NCBI GenBank assembly: GCA_028564705.1
Contig: JAPXFQ010002904.1
Coordinates: 2,634,540 to 2,698,539, forward strand
Direction: 5' to 3'
Length of the DNA stretch: 64,000 nucleotides
Source: Apricaphanius iberus
Lineage: Eukaryota; Chordata; Actinopteri; Cyprinodontiformes; Aphaniidae
Made by a program: the position numbers and the translations under genes. Of the stretch, positions 1 to 11,454 are shown in pieces (the stretch's first letter is position 1; each line of letters opens with the position of its first letter). The notes under the pieces are model-generated. The model did no database searches, had not been told where the DNA came from, and saw only the letters and a program-made list of their open reading frames with translations.

Positions 1-1894
1 TTTTACTTTTGCTCACAGTTGCAAAAGTAATTTTAACTCTAGTATAGTATACTTTTGTATTTATATAAGTTATCTATGTAATGCCTATATCAGGAAGAAA
101 TAAGTTATTTGGCAAACTTATAACCAGTGAGAGATTGTATGTACACTGTACATATGTGATGTCTGGCATATTCTCAGTCAAGTTATATGACACAGAAAGC
201 ATGAAAAATAAAGCAAATGGTATAAACGAATCTTATAAAATATAAATAACAACAAAACTGAATCACTTGTTTTCAAAATATTATGATTGTGAATCTGCAA
301 TATTATTCTATTTTTTACTATCTTTTGTGTAGGTAAAATATATGGTATTCACCTAACTATTGAACTACTTCGTAATGAGACTACCACTTTTACAGCCATG
401 TTTCCACAGTTTTTTCAACAACAATAGCTATGAAAATGTTAATATTTTATCCAGACACGCTTAAATGGGGAAGCAGAGTAAAGCCACAAGTTCAACTACT
501 ATGCAATCTTTTGTTGGTCCTGTGATATAGCTTTGTATAAAATAGTTTTCATGATGATTAAATGTTAAGAGTTGTGACTGTTCCATAATAAACTCTCACC
601 AAAACATGTTTTTTTGGCCTCCTCAGACACCTTGGAACCGTTTAGACCTGTTCGTGAAGTAGCTGTTTCATTGCTGAGCAACATGTGGTGTTTTTATTGA
701 GCCCCCGACCTAGCATGAGAGGGAATTAAACCGTGGAAGTGCCAGGTCCCTTGGTGTGCTATAAACAAGGGAGGAAACGTTTCTGGTGCAGATGCACTTG
801 GGATCAACAAACATGCTAGAACATCCGAAGCACTCTTCATATGATCGGCTTTTAAATCTAACGGTAAAATTATCTATATAAACCTTTAAAGAAATTATAC
901 AAATAATGATGTCAGTAGATGTGCATAGCACATAATTATTGTTAAATGAAAAAATATATACATACATATATTTTACGGAAATCATTTCATTCATCAAATT
1001 GGGTGAGGTACTCAGGGAAGGATGCTGCAGAGGCTGAGAATTGGGCTCCTGAGAGTTGCATCAGTATTTAAATGGATTTCACTCCTCTGACCTTGCCTCA
1101 TAAATGCAGGACTTTGTCACCAGAGAAATAGTTGGAGAGAGAAAATTTGAGAAAATTAGCAGCAGAGACAGTGAGACAAAGTTGGGATTACCAGGAGGGA
1201 CTGAGAGGGGAAAAATAATTAGGAGCCAGTATAACCAACACTGTGAATAATAAAATATATTTTTAAGAGTGAGAAAATAGCTAATTTTTTACTGGGCAGC
1301 GTCAAAGGAACATTTTTACTGAATAATACCATATCAAAGCATTCCTCTTAAATTGTGACACAGGACAGGTCACCAGTCAAATACAGGGAAACGCAGAAAC
1401 ACACTGGACAAATAAGCATGCATACACTCACATCTAATAAAAATGTTCTGCCACATAGGCCAAAAATATTTCTTTTGGTTTCATCTGTACACAGTAACTT
1501 CTTCCAGGAGAAGTGTGAACTGACGATACAAGATAGGCAGGTAAATAAAGAACACAAGAAAACATCCCAGTCCTCCATGTCTGTTGGATGGCAGAGAAGT
1601 GGGAAAAACAAAACAAACAAAAACAACCAGTAGAACAGAACAACATTAACAAAACGGATCTAGTAATATGAACTAAGAACTACACATTCACTACACATAA
1701 AAATGGATTAATGCACACAACACTAATGTTTCTGGTAAGCTCCTGGTACAAACTATCTGTTCACAATAAACTCAGCTCAAGATTATGTCCGTACACAACA
1801 ATGTCCCCACACCTATGTGTGTGTGCGAGCATGCAGGTGTAAATAAGGTTTCCCCATGCAAGTGATTGATAGCTGGTGTAAGTAGCCATCAATC
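1..1894. other. AT-rich intron or 3' region of ofcc1, no gene recognised
   Basis: Mostly AT-rich, high-complexity DNA. Short open frames near 710-1000 and 1350-1650 have no recognisable motif and no coding bias. No exon with a splice phase fitting ofcc1 was found. Confidence 0.5.
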
Positions 1895-2500
1895 CGTCCT
1901 ACAGGAATCGACGCAGACATGAAGGAGGTCGGAGACGTATATGTCCAGAGCCCCCCAGAGCGCACCCGAAAAGGGCCGACCGCCCACCAAGAGATGAACG
2001 GATGGAAGCACCAGGGGAACCCCCAACAGCCTCAATGCTGGGGCCCGGGAGGTCGCAGGGACGAGCCTACGGGCTCCGCCGGAAACCGTCTACACCAGGG
2101 CGGGCCCGGACCAGGAACCGGAGGCAAAGGGTATCAGGGGCACCCCGCCCCCCAGCAGGGCCCCAACCAGGAATCAGCCGACAAGGGTATCCCGCGGCCG
2201 CAAGGCAGGAGGGACCAGCAGCCGGCCGATAGACGACAGATACCACCGCCACCCCGGGCCAATGCCCACTGCCAAGAACCCAGCACCCACCCAACACCAT
2301 GCAGGGGAGCCACAGTAAAAGGCACAGCGGAGGTACGCCCTCCCCAGGCCGCGGCAAGCGAGCACCTGGACACCCCGATCTACCAGCTCCTGGGTCCAGA
2401 TCCCGCAACACGCTGAGCGCTGAGACCAGGGACCCAGCCAATGCTGGACAACCCAATAAACTTAATACCCATATTGGTATCAAGTATCGGGGGGGGGGGG
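1895..2500 (+). repeat. GC-rich insertion with Pro/Gly/Gln-rich open frame, unidentified repeat
   Basis: A block of clearly higher GC content than its surroundings. The frame 1919-2416 (165 codons) is open and rich in Pro, Gly, Gln and Arg, with no domain I recognise; two other frames and the opposite strand are also open, which is expected of GC-rich DNA. It ends in a run of about 12 G (2490-2501), directly before AT-rich sequence. It may be the 5' part of a LINE or another dispersed repeat, but I cannot name the family. Confidence 0.4.
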
Positions 2501-2600
2501 TATCATTGTGATGTATTCATATCAGTTAGTTAACCTATACCTTGAACTAATACTTAGAATTTGGAAATCCTGCATAAATTTTTTTTTTCACTTCTCCAAC

Positions 2601-2603
<3 letters not shown>

Positions 2604-2659
<56 letters not shown>
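2604..2659. repeat. (TA)n microsatellite
   Basis: An uninterrupted TA dinucleotide run of about 56 bp. It abuts the left end of a Tc1-like element, which fits insertion at a TA target. Confidence 0.95.
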
Positions 2660-2664
<5 letters not shown>

Positions 2665-4070
2665 CACAAAAATTTAAGGAACATTTTCTTTATTGGGCCT
2701 GTCGTGAAATCAGTTAAACCTGTCTGATCATTTTCTGGTTGGTTTAGCAGCTGAGGGCATCGTTTATCACTTTCAGCTGTATTGGTGTTCATGGACTTAA
2801 CAACAGGTGCACTACAGTGGCAACAATTAGAAAACCCTCAAAACAGGACTGGTTTTACATGTGGAGGTCATTTCAAGTTTCTCCCTCTTGATATTTTTTG
2901 GCAGGTTTTGGCTTGAGTAATTATCTCTACTGGCAGTATGAGGCGATTTCTTTACTTTACTTTACAGAAGTTGCACAGGTTACATACACACATGCTGCAG
3001 CAAGAAGTTTTAATGTGTCTCCTAACACGATCTCCAGAACATGGAAGAGATTTCAGGAGAGTGTTGGTTATTCTCGGAGAGCTGGACAGGGCAGTAGTAG
3101 GTCCTCAACCCATCAGCAGGACCGATACCTGCTCCTTTGTGCAAGGCGGAATAAGCCGAGCACTGCTCGTGCCCTACAGAATGACCTCCAGAAGGCCACT
3201 GGTGTGAATGTCTCTACCCAAACAATCAGGAACAGACTTCATGAAGATGGCCTGAGGGCCCGACGTCCTGTAGTGGGCCCTGTGCTCACTGCCCAGCACC
3301 GTGGAGCTCGACTGGCATTTCCTCTAGAACATCAGAATTGGCAATTCTGTCACTGGCACCCTGTACTTTTTACAGACGAGAGCAGGTTCACCCTGAGCAC
3401 CTGTGATAGACGCGAAAGAGTCTGGAGAAGACAAGGAGAACGTTATGCTGCCTGCAACTTTGTTCAACATGACAGGTTTGGTGGTGGGTCAGTGATGGTC
3501 TGGGGAGGCATATCCATGGAGGGTTGCACAGACCTCTACTGCCTAGGAAATGGTACTCTGACTGCCATAAGGTATCGAGATTACATCCTTGAACCCATTT
3601 TCAGAACCTACGCTGGAGCATTAGGTCCTGGTTTCCTCCTCCTAACGGCCTCATGTGGCAAGAGTGTGCAGGCGGTACCTTGAGGATGAAGGAATTGAAA
3701 CAATTGAATGGCCTTCACAATCCCCTGACTTAAACTCAATAGAAGATCTGTAGGACATTATGTTTCAGTCCATTAGACGCCACCAGGTTGCTCCTCAGAC
3801 TGTACAACAGCTCAGGGAAGCCCTCGTCTCATTGGGAGCATGCCCCGATGTTTTCAAGCATGCATACAAGCTCGTGGGGGCCACACAAGATACTGAAAAG
3901 CATGTTGAGTTGCAGAAATTAAGTTTTTGAAAAATGGACTAGCCTGCCACATCTTCATTTCACTCTGATTTTAGGGTGTCTACACAATTGAGCCCTCTGT
4001 AGGCTGAAAACTTTTATTTCCATCAAAAGACTTGGCATCCTTTTGTTCCTAAGACATTGCCCTGTCGTTA
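2658..4070 (+). mobile_element. Tc1/mariner-type transposon, inactive
   Basis: The element lies between two TA-rich tracts. The left end begins with actattcacaaaaatttaa; the right end (from about 4043, gttcctaag) is a decayed inverted match. Inside is a Tc1-type transposase gene with a frameshift and a stop. The element is about 1.4 kb, normal for Tc1 elements. Confidence 0.85.
2898..3920 (+). pseudogene. Tc1-like transposase pseudogene
   Basis: The open part (2898-3683, 261 codons) has a helix-turn-helix region ([19 protein letters not shown], residues 34-52), a second HTH-like part ([20 protein letters not shown], 103-122) and the DDE region with the first catalytic Asp in LFTDESRF (D160), [10 protein letters not shown] and [13 protein letters not shown] deletion near 3640 removes the second catalytic Asp motif and shifts the frame. 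The coding sense continues in another frame (SPDLNSIEDL, 3724-3753) and is then broken by TAG in place of a Trp codon at 3751-3753. The protein cannot be active. The exact N-terminus is unclear. Confidence 0.88.
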
Positions 4071-4082
4071 GAGCAATACATC

Positions 4083-4163
4083 CATATATATATATATATA
4101 TTATATACCATACAAATTATGGTGAATTATATATATATATATATATAATTCACCATAATTTGT
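4083..4163. repeat. (TA)n with a perfect 52-bp palindrome
   Basis: A TA run at 4083-4103 is followed by 4112-4163, in which acaaattatggtgaattat reads as its own reverse complement across a TA core (ataattcaccataatttgt). This could form a cruciform. A short palindromic MITE or slippage-driven inversion are possible origins. Confidence 0.8.
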
Positions 4164-4329
4164 TGGAACAATCAGAGAAGATAATAAAGCCTGTCTACCA
4201 ATTCATTGCATTTTTTTGTGTGGTAGAAGTATCAGCACTGTTACTCGGTATCAGCAAGTACTATTAGTATTGTTTATTCCCTACTTTCAATAATCGATTT
4301 ATATTTTTACAACTCTTAAATAGTCCTGA

Positions 4330-4860
4330 ATCTTGGAGTGTGTGATCAACAGTTCCAGTCTCATTATGTCAGATTATCCCATCAGAACTGAGGATCCCTA
4401 CTGCACCTTTAACATCACCATAGGATCAACCTGTCATTCAATGAGCTCTGAGTTTATGTGGGCAACCATGTTTTGGTAGGTTTGCAATTGTGCTAAGCTG
4501 TAGCCAAGATGATGAACTGGGCAGTTCTTCAAGCAATGTCAAAACATGACATGCTGTTTTTAACCTGAAGTTGCTTCTTCACAGATTTATCCCTCACACA
4601 TATGTTATATTCCTTGGTCTTTGTGACTCTGTTCATTTATCAATAACCATTAATGAAACCTCTGAGGCCTCTTAAGAGCAGTACATTTATGCTAAATTGG
4701 ATAAATCAAATCCTGGTCTCTGTAATTTGTTAGTCATCAAAGCTGCCTTTCAGATGTGAACCTTTAGGAAAACATGTGCTCAACGTGTTTATCTAAAGTT
4801 CACATCAATTTACAGAGTGTGCATTATTCTTTTTTTTCTGCAATGGATCAGAATCTGTAG
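4330..4860 (-). mobile_element. Degraded Tc1-like fragment (minus sense)
   Basis: Blocks such as ttggtaggtttgcaattgtg, agatttatccctcacac and aaacctctgaggcctc follow the antisense of the widespread fish Tc1 transposase N-terminal half, heavily decayed. No open frame remains. Confidence 0.65.
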
Positions 4861-7005
4861 GAAATATTTTGTTATAATAAAGTCTTTCAAATAGTTCTTG
4901 TCATATTTTCTATCCATGTCTTTCACTCTTTCGTACATGTCAGTGGAAAATGACCCAGACCACCAATGGAACTGGAGCCAGTTTTAAGCCGACACCCGCC
5001 TCGCAGCAGATTAACCAATCATTTCGTGTTGGCTTGTCAGGAAGCTGACATTCTTACTTTCCATAAAGGAAACAGTATGTTGATTTTGTATGTGTGTCTA
5101 TGTGTGAGAGACCTGAGGTGACCCAGGGCAAGTCTAGCCACAAAAAAAAATAAAATAAAAAAAATCTGACATGTGCACCCAGGTCGAGGTAGCCAGGGGC
5201 CTTGGTTTCACACATATGCGCATGTAGCTAGGCAGACAGAGAAGTGCATGTGTTTCTGCCCCTTCAGCAAATAAAAGAACAGTGGGAAGCAGTGCGGCCT
5301 CAGAGGTGACCAGCATTATCATCTTTACCCACCTCTCCTTTCAGCAACAGAAAAGATCGAACCTTGCCTGTGAGTTGTTATCTAGAGCAGCACCTTCAGA
5401 GGACTGACAGCATGGATCTGCTGATTCATTTATCACTTTCTTTACAACGGTTTGGATTGTTCTTCAGAAAAAGAGTGGGACTTCAACTTAAAGCACATAA
5501 TACCGTTACACTAAAAATACAAAGCATGCACCTCTGAGCATAATCACCTTAGTGCTTATCTTGTATGTAAGCATTGGATACGGACTAAAACAGATGGAGG
5601 GCAAGAAGTGACAGGGAGCCAGAAACACAGACTGAGGGGAGCGCTCTGATAGGCTCTGTTGGGGGAAACGGCTGGAGAGGAACGCTGGTCCCCAACGAGG
5701 CGAGCTAAGTGGGGGAAATTAGGTCAGTGTGTTCCTTGTGACTCCACAGCAAGAGGAGGCATGCTTATATATGTGTGCTGCTGCTACACCTAAAGAGTCA
5801 CACCGCATTGGAACGAACACATTCTGTGTCTTCTGTTGGTTTGTATGTGTGAATCAGTGCATGCTGCAAGGTATTTTCACAACACTTACTTCTGGAGCCT
5901 CATTCAAGTCTGACTTTATTAGATGAGCGACTGCAATATTAAATTCCAACATTTTGCCTTGTGATTCACAACCAATCCAACTGAGACAGAAAACAAGGAT
6001 GTAACTAATCATAGCATCATAATTTGTGACAAAATTGTTCAGAATATGGAAGAGTTGAATAAAGGTTATGTGACTTTTATCCCCATTTGGCCACACAGTC
6101 TTCTAATTCATGCTTTTGGGATTAATAGAGCCTGCTGTCATATGTCCTCTGGAGGACGAGGATGCTCTTCTTTCTGTAGCTTCCATCGAGCTCTGACTCT
6201 ACTCATTGTCTTTTCCTGTCTCCAGACCAGGACACATCACATATACTATAATTGATATGAGATTTAGGGGGCATATTTTAATGTAATTAGAATCTTGGTA
6301 ATTGGACTAATTAGATCTAATTGCTGTGAGAGAATGACTTTGATTAAAACAGGTTTCTCTCCTCAAACCAGAGAAGGAAAAAATAGTTGGATGACATTGG
6401 TTGGATACAATGCACAGCTAATTGACTATGAGCACTGATGAAGATAATATGTAGTTATTTACCGTGAAAAGAAAACAAAAGCTGTCAACATCTAAGAATT
6501 TCTTGAGATAATTGTTTTAAAATCATTTTAGAGTCAAACTCAGAATAAAAGATCTTGCCAAAAATGTCTGCTATACTGGCACACTAACTCAGTCCTGAAT
6601 ATGTTTAGATTCTCGCAAAAGCACCAAAATGATCCAATCGATAACAGCAGCTCTATTGAGCTAAGTGCTTTGATTATTCTGGGCAACATTCTGGGGGAAA
6701 AAAAGGCAGTTAAGTTACACATGCCAAGATCAAATACGCTCGAAGATCTGCAAAAATCTTTCATGCATGTTCAATTTGAGATCAGTAGCATAGTATTTTT
6801 TAACCAAAAAGAATTGGTCATTCTTGACTTATTTTTATTTTTTTTATCCTTCATCTGAGCAGAATAGACGTGTGTCGATACTTGCAGTAAAAGGTGCAGT
6901 ATGTTTTCTTTGAAGTTGGAATTAATGGGTTAGACTTATCGTGTTGTAGGCTAATTGTTGTGCCTCTGGGATAACAAACGTCAACCCTAAAAAATGAAAA
7001 GCATC
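4861..7005. other. Intronic DNA, nothing recognised
   Basis: No exon, RNA gene or clear transposon. A poly-A-rich tract lies at 5141-5165. Short open frames near 5854-6255 and 6540-6858 lack motifs. Confidence 0.45.
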
Positions 7006-7009
7006 CAAA

Positions 7010-7490
7010 AGCTGACATGACCATGATCTTGAACAACAGTATTTAGTGACGAAAAAAGTACACCCCTTAGACATTGTAGATACTGTCTAAATAAAAAAAA
7101 TAAAAAATATAAGAAACAAATAAAACATTTGAAAAGTGTGGCATGCATTTGCATTCAGACCCCTTTTGTTCTGCTTTTTAGAACCACAGTTTGCTGCAGT
7201 TAGCTTCAAGAAATGTGTAAGCTGTCTCTAACAGCTTCATGCATCTAGAAACTGTAAAATTAAATTGAACAAAGCATCTGTGGAGATCACCTTTCAAGAC
7301 TTGGCAAAAATGTCCAGTTAGGTTTAGGTCTATGCCTCTCCAACACATGAAGTTGGTTTGATCTAAATCTGCCTGTATGCTGACCTGCATGTATTTCACT
7401 TTTCAAGACCAAATTTGTGTAATTCAGCAGACTCTCCCACCTAAACTGTCGTTGTCTGCAGCTTCTCCAAAGTTAGAAAACTTCTCTCTT
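7010..7490 (-). mobile_element. Degraded Tc1-like fragment (minus sense)
   Basis: The end-type sequence gtgtggcatgcatttgcatt (7138-7157) is followed by antisense transposase remnants: tcatgcatctagaaactgt, caagacttggcaaaaatg, ggtttaggtctatgcc and ctcccacctaaactgtcg. This is the fish Tc1 family seen repeatedly in this window. It has many indels. Confidence 0.7.
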
Positions 7491-7544
7491 CAAAGTAATA
7501 ATGTATATATATAACCAAGGAAGAGACACTGCAGTATGTAATAT

Positions 7545-7547
7545 GCA

Positions 7548-7633
<86 letters not shown>

Positions 7634-7660
7634 TATATAGAGAGAGAGAGAGAAAGAGAT
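7545..7660. repeat. Compound (TA)n/(GA)n microsatellite
   Basis: Long TA runs with a few interruptions, ending in GA repeats (7640-7658). Confidence 0.95.
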
Positions 7661-7734
7661 TTACATATTTAACTACACAGAATGGTATGTAGGGGGGAAG
7701 ATGCTAACAGCAAATGTCGGCCCTTCATTTCAGA

Positions 7735-7840
7735 CTTCTATTTGCACAAAAAAAAACTGTATGTAATTTTCCTTCTATTTCACAATTATGCAACATGATC
7801 ATTTATGTTGGTCTCTGACTAAAAAAATAATTTAAAAAAT
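7735..7840 (+). mobile_element. Tc1-like 3' end remnant (plus sense)
   Basis: ttttccttctatttcacaat followed by tgttggtctctgac matches the plus-sense 3' end of the same fish Tc1 family, opposite in orientation to the 7010-7490 piece. Confidence 0.5.
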
Positions 7841-7849
7841 TTAATTTAA

Positions 7850-10800
7850 AAAAGTCTAAAAGAATTAAATGAAAAGCTGCAAAAAAGTAGTTTGAAGTAT
7901 ATAAAGACTTTCCAAAGTTACAGTAACTTATCATGCATACATTCTTATGTCTTGAACGTCTTTTTATGTTGCTATATTACATAAGTATTTGCCGTGTTAT
8001 CGAAACTAAAACTATTGTTTGGCCAGTTTCAATAAAAGTATTCCCATACATGAATATTTTATCGGATTCTACAGTGCATATGAATGTACTCAATACATTC
8101 CTGAACATTTATTTTACAAGCTGAATAAAGTTCTTACACTGACTTTTATAGAAATGCGTTTTCTTACAGCGTTTTTGTCATGTGTAAGCTATCTGATCTG
8201 AATCTTTGTGTATCCATGTGTTTGCTTAATTATGCATTAGCCCCTGATTTGCACATTTCTGTCAGGACGCCCCATAAAAATCACAGTGAGCTAAGCCTCG
8301 TGCAGCTCAATAGATGGCAGTAAGATCCCTCAATCACTGCTGTATGAATCGTCTTTGCATTTGAAGCAAATTAATATGCAGACGTGTATGTGCACATCCT
8401 GTGCACTCATGTAGTCAATATACGTACACAGAGCGCATAAACACAATCAAACACTCTCTTATGCATGCACACAAAAAAATAGATACACTAACAAAACCAA
8501 GACAAGTAGTGATAAAATCATAGGAAATAAGGACATAAAATGAATCCATTATTCAAAAAAATGTCCAGATGTCTGTGAGTCTTAGAGTAGCAGAGAAGCC
8601 CAGAGCAATCTTAGCAAGCATCACAGGGAAATATGCTTGATGGTTTGAGTTTCATACTGCATTTTCTCATCCTTGGTTGTAAAATGTAACACTCAAGTTG
8701 TACCTTTCTAATAGTCTGATTAAGTGAGGGAAAGGAGGAGCTTTTAGCTCAGAGTTACTGTAAAGTGAGAGCTTGCAAAGATGAAATCAATAGCTGCAGC
8801 ACCTTCACAGGGCATCGGGGGAAAAGCTGAAGTTCTTACTCAATGCAACTCATGTGTATAACTGACAGAAATGTCTCATCTCACCCAACCGACGACTGCT
8901 CAGAGGTAAAAAGCAGCACTATGAATAATCGCGAAAACCATTTAATTGTGTCCCTTTGTGTGCAGTCTGCTCGGCTTCAGTGCTTGTTTTGTAGTTGCTC
9001 TCTTTCCCCCCTCAAGACAGTCCCTGTGTCGTCATTTGTTGGCAGGATATGCTGGTAATCATTTGAATTCCCTGAGTATGCACAGAAGATGTCAGGGAGT
9101 AGTCTCTGATCTTGTTTAATATGTGACCAGCAGCTATAAATTACAAACTCCCAGAAATGAGGAAACAAGGGTACTCTTAAATCTCCAGGGAGAATTTGCT
9201 TTACGTTCTTCTTGCGCATACAGATCCTCTCTCTCCTCCCCTTAATTTAGTTAGAGTTCAAATGAAAAACAAATACCTGTGACTTCTGAGTTGAAACAGA
9301 AAATTTCACTTTTAGGCTGTTTTGATGCCTTACCTTGTTGCTTCAGATTAATGTCCAAAGTTGTTTGAAATTTGTTTTTCATTTTTTAAAATTAAAATTG
9401 AACGCTTAAAGCCACACTGAGAACAAAAACAATTTATTTTCAAACATACTTAGTTGTACTTTGTAGTCCACATGAGTAGGGAAATAGTAAAACCAGTCAT
9501 AGCATTAAGATTACTGTGGAGTTTTAGTGAAGTGATCACTCTGTCGCCAAATAAATCTGAATCTACAATAAAATAATAAGAATAGTGTGGATTTGATCAA
9601 AATTTCCACACATTTTTACATAAGATGTAGCATTGCTCTGTGCTTGTTATTCAAGAGTTGCTTAAAAAAATGTAACAGTACAGTTTCCACAGCATGCACT
9701 GACAACGCTGGTAAAGACATGTAAAAAGTCTTAAAGTTATTTTAGCTCTTATTGCAGTAGTATAACCTCACACTGAAAAAGTTCCTGCAGCTGTCTAACA
9801 GTGATGTTTTTTGGATATTTTCCCTCCACTAGATTATTTTTAAGGTTCTCATGGTCTTTGAAGCAGACCCTGACCCATCATTCCCCATATTTAGCGGTGG
9901 AAATGTTCTCCACATACTGTATTCACAAAACAGTTCAGGTTCAAACCCAACTGGAGTGTCTGGTTTTAGTAGCAGAAAAGCTCAGTGTGTCCTTCTGACC
10001 ACGGTATGCTATTCCAGTTGATGTCCTGGAAGTGTTTAACAAATGACTCTGAGTCAATTTTCCCCCTTTCTACCCCCATTTAACTGTTACCATTCTGTCC
10101 CATCATGGTTCCATTTTGCGATAAACATAAACAAATATCTTTATACCAATATATTGATATATATTATACATTGATTATATATTGAATATATTGATTCCAG
10201 CATGAATAAGATGAATAAATCCTCATATAATTGTTTAAATATGTTCTTTATTTTAGTGTATGTCATTTTCTGAACATTTATTATTATATCCTATTTTCAT
10301 TGTATCAATTTTGTCTAATTAAATATGACAGATTAAAACTCCTAATGATAATAAATAACTCTAAATAACCTGCTGTTAACGGATAATATTTATTGGAGCC
10401 ATAAAACTAAATTTCCTTTAAGTAATGTATGAGGGAACTATAGAAAAAACAAAAATCTTTCAAATTGCTGTTTGTCAAAGTAGATACAAAACATCCACTG
10501 GACAAGTATGAATTAAAACAATGTTGGTCCAAAACATCATGCAGCCAACTGGTCCATTTTTCATTGACATTTTGAGTTCTATATTGTTATCTGACCAACA
10601 ATTTTAACAATGTCTGTTACATCTATTAAGAGAAGTAGAATAAAACTTCTCTCTGGTATCACTTTTAACTGGTTGGAATATTAGTACCATCTAATGGAGA
10701 TCTGAAAACCTCAAGTTATCACTTCTTGCTGCAGTTTCCTAAAGATGATCTATTATAATGATGATTTTTTCTTTTACTATTTTACCCTCCTGCTCACTGC

Positions 10801-11300
10801 TCATGACAGCAATATTAACCTCAGTCCTTGCCTATTTTTTAAAATTTTTACTCTAACTGTAGATATTCATATATAGCTCTTTTTTGTAGTCATTTACTGA
10901 TATATGACAACAAACGTCACTTTTACCACCCTTACTGAAATTGCATGTTCTCCTGTCTTTCCCATATGAAAGAGTTGCTATGATAAAAAGGCCTTTGTGC
11001 CCCTTCATATTTACACCACATGGAAAAAGATAATTCTTGGTTAATTTTATGTAATTTGTTTCTACACACTCTGATGTCTCAGTCACATTCATTTTAAATG
11101 GCTCATCATGTGTGTAAAATGATTGCATCGACTGTGATTTTATTAAAAATATGTATTTCTTAATAGGATTTTTCTTTTTTCATTTCAATGGGTTTTACTT
11201 ATTTTTACCATTCTCTCCAGTCAGAGCGAGTTTTGTTATCATCTTCCTGTTTGGTTGATGTGTTCTTAATGTTTGCAAGGATGACGATGGATACCTAGTG
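7850..11300. other. Intron 14 sequence, nothing recognised
   Basis: AT-rich sequence without an exon that continues ofcc1 in phase 2. A donor-like ACAAG|GTAAGG on the minus strand near 9331 has no convincing upstream coding frame. No transposon was recognised. Confidence 0.45.
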
Positions 11301-11308
11301 AGACTTAC

Positions 11309-11454
11309 TGTACAAAGAAAGTATATCCCTCCATCTCCTCCATAGAGAGGCTCTCCACTGTAGGTTGCATTTTATGTTTGTCTGCCTGCAGAGGCAGTGC
11401 GCCTCTGCCGCTCATGCTGGGGCCGCAGCTATTTGTCTTCTTGATTGGCTTCTT
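11309..11454 (-). CDS. ofcc1: ofcc1 exon 14, last exon seen
   Basis: The acceptor is attcctgctcctcacag and the donor is TTTGTACA|GTAAGT. It reads KKPIKKTNSCGPSMSGRGAL, then LPLQADKHKMQPTVESLSME and EMEGYTFFV, residues 555-602. It ends in phase 2 with no stop, so the gene continues to the left. No further exon with fitting phase could be found between 1 and 11.3 kb. Confidence 0.87.

Noticed and set aside
2067..2483. Minus-strand protein gene in the GC-rich block
   Set aside because: Several overlapping frames on both strands are open because of high GC content; none has a recognisable domain or start context.
9331..9390. Further ofcc1 exon ending at ACAAG|GTAAGG
   Set aside because: No plausible acceptor or conserved peptide upstream, and no phase-2 entry that stays open.
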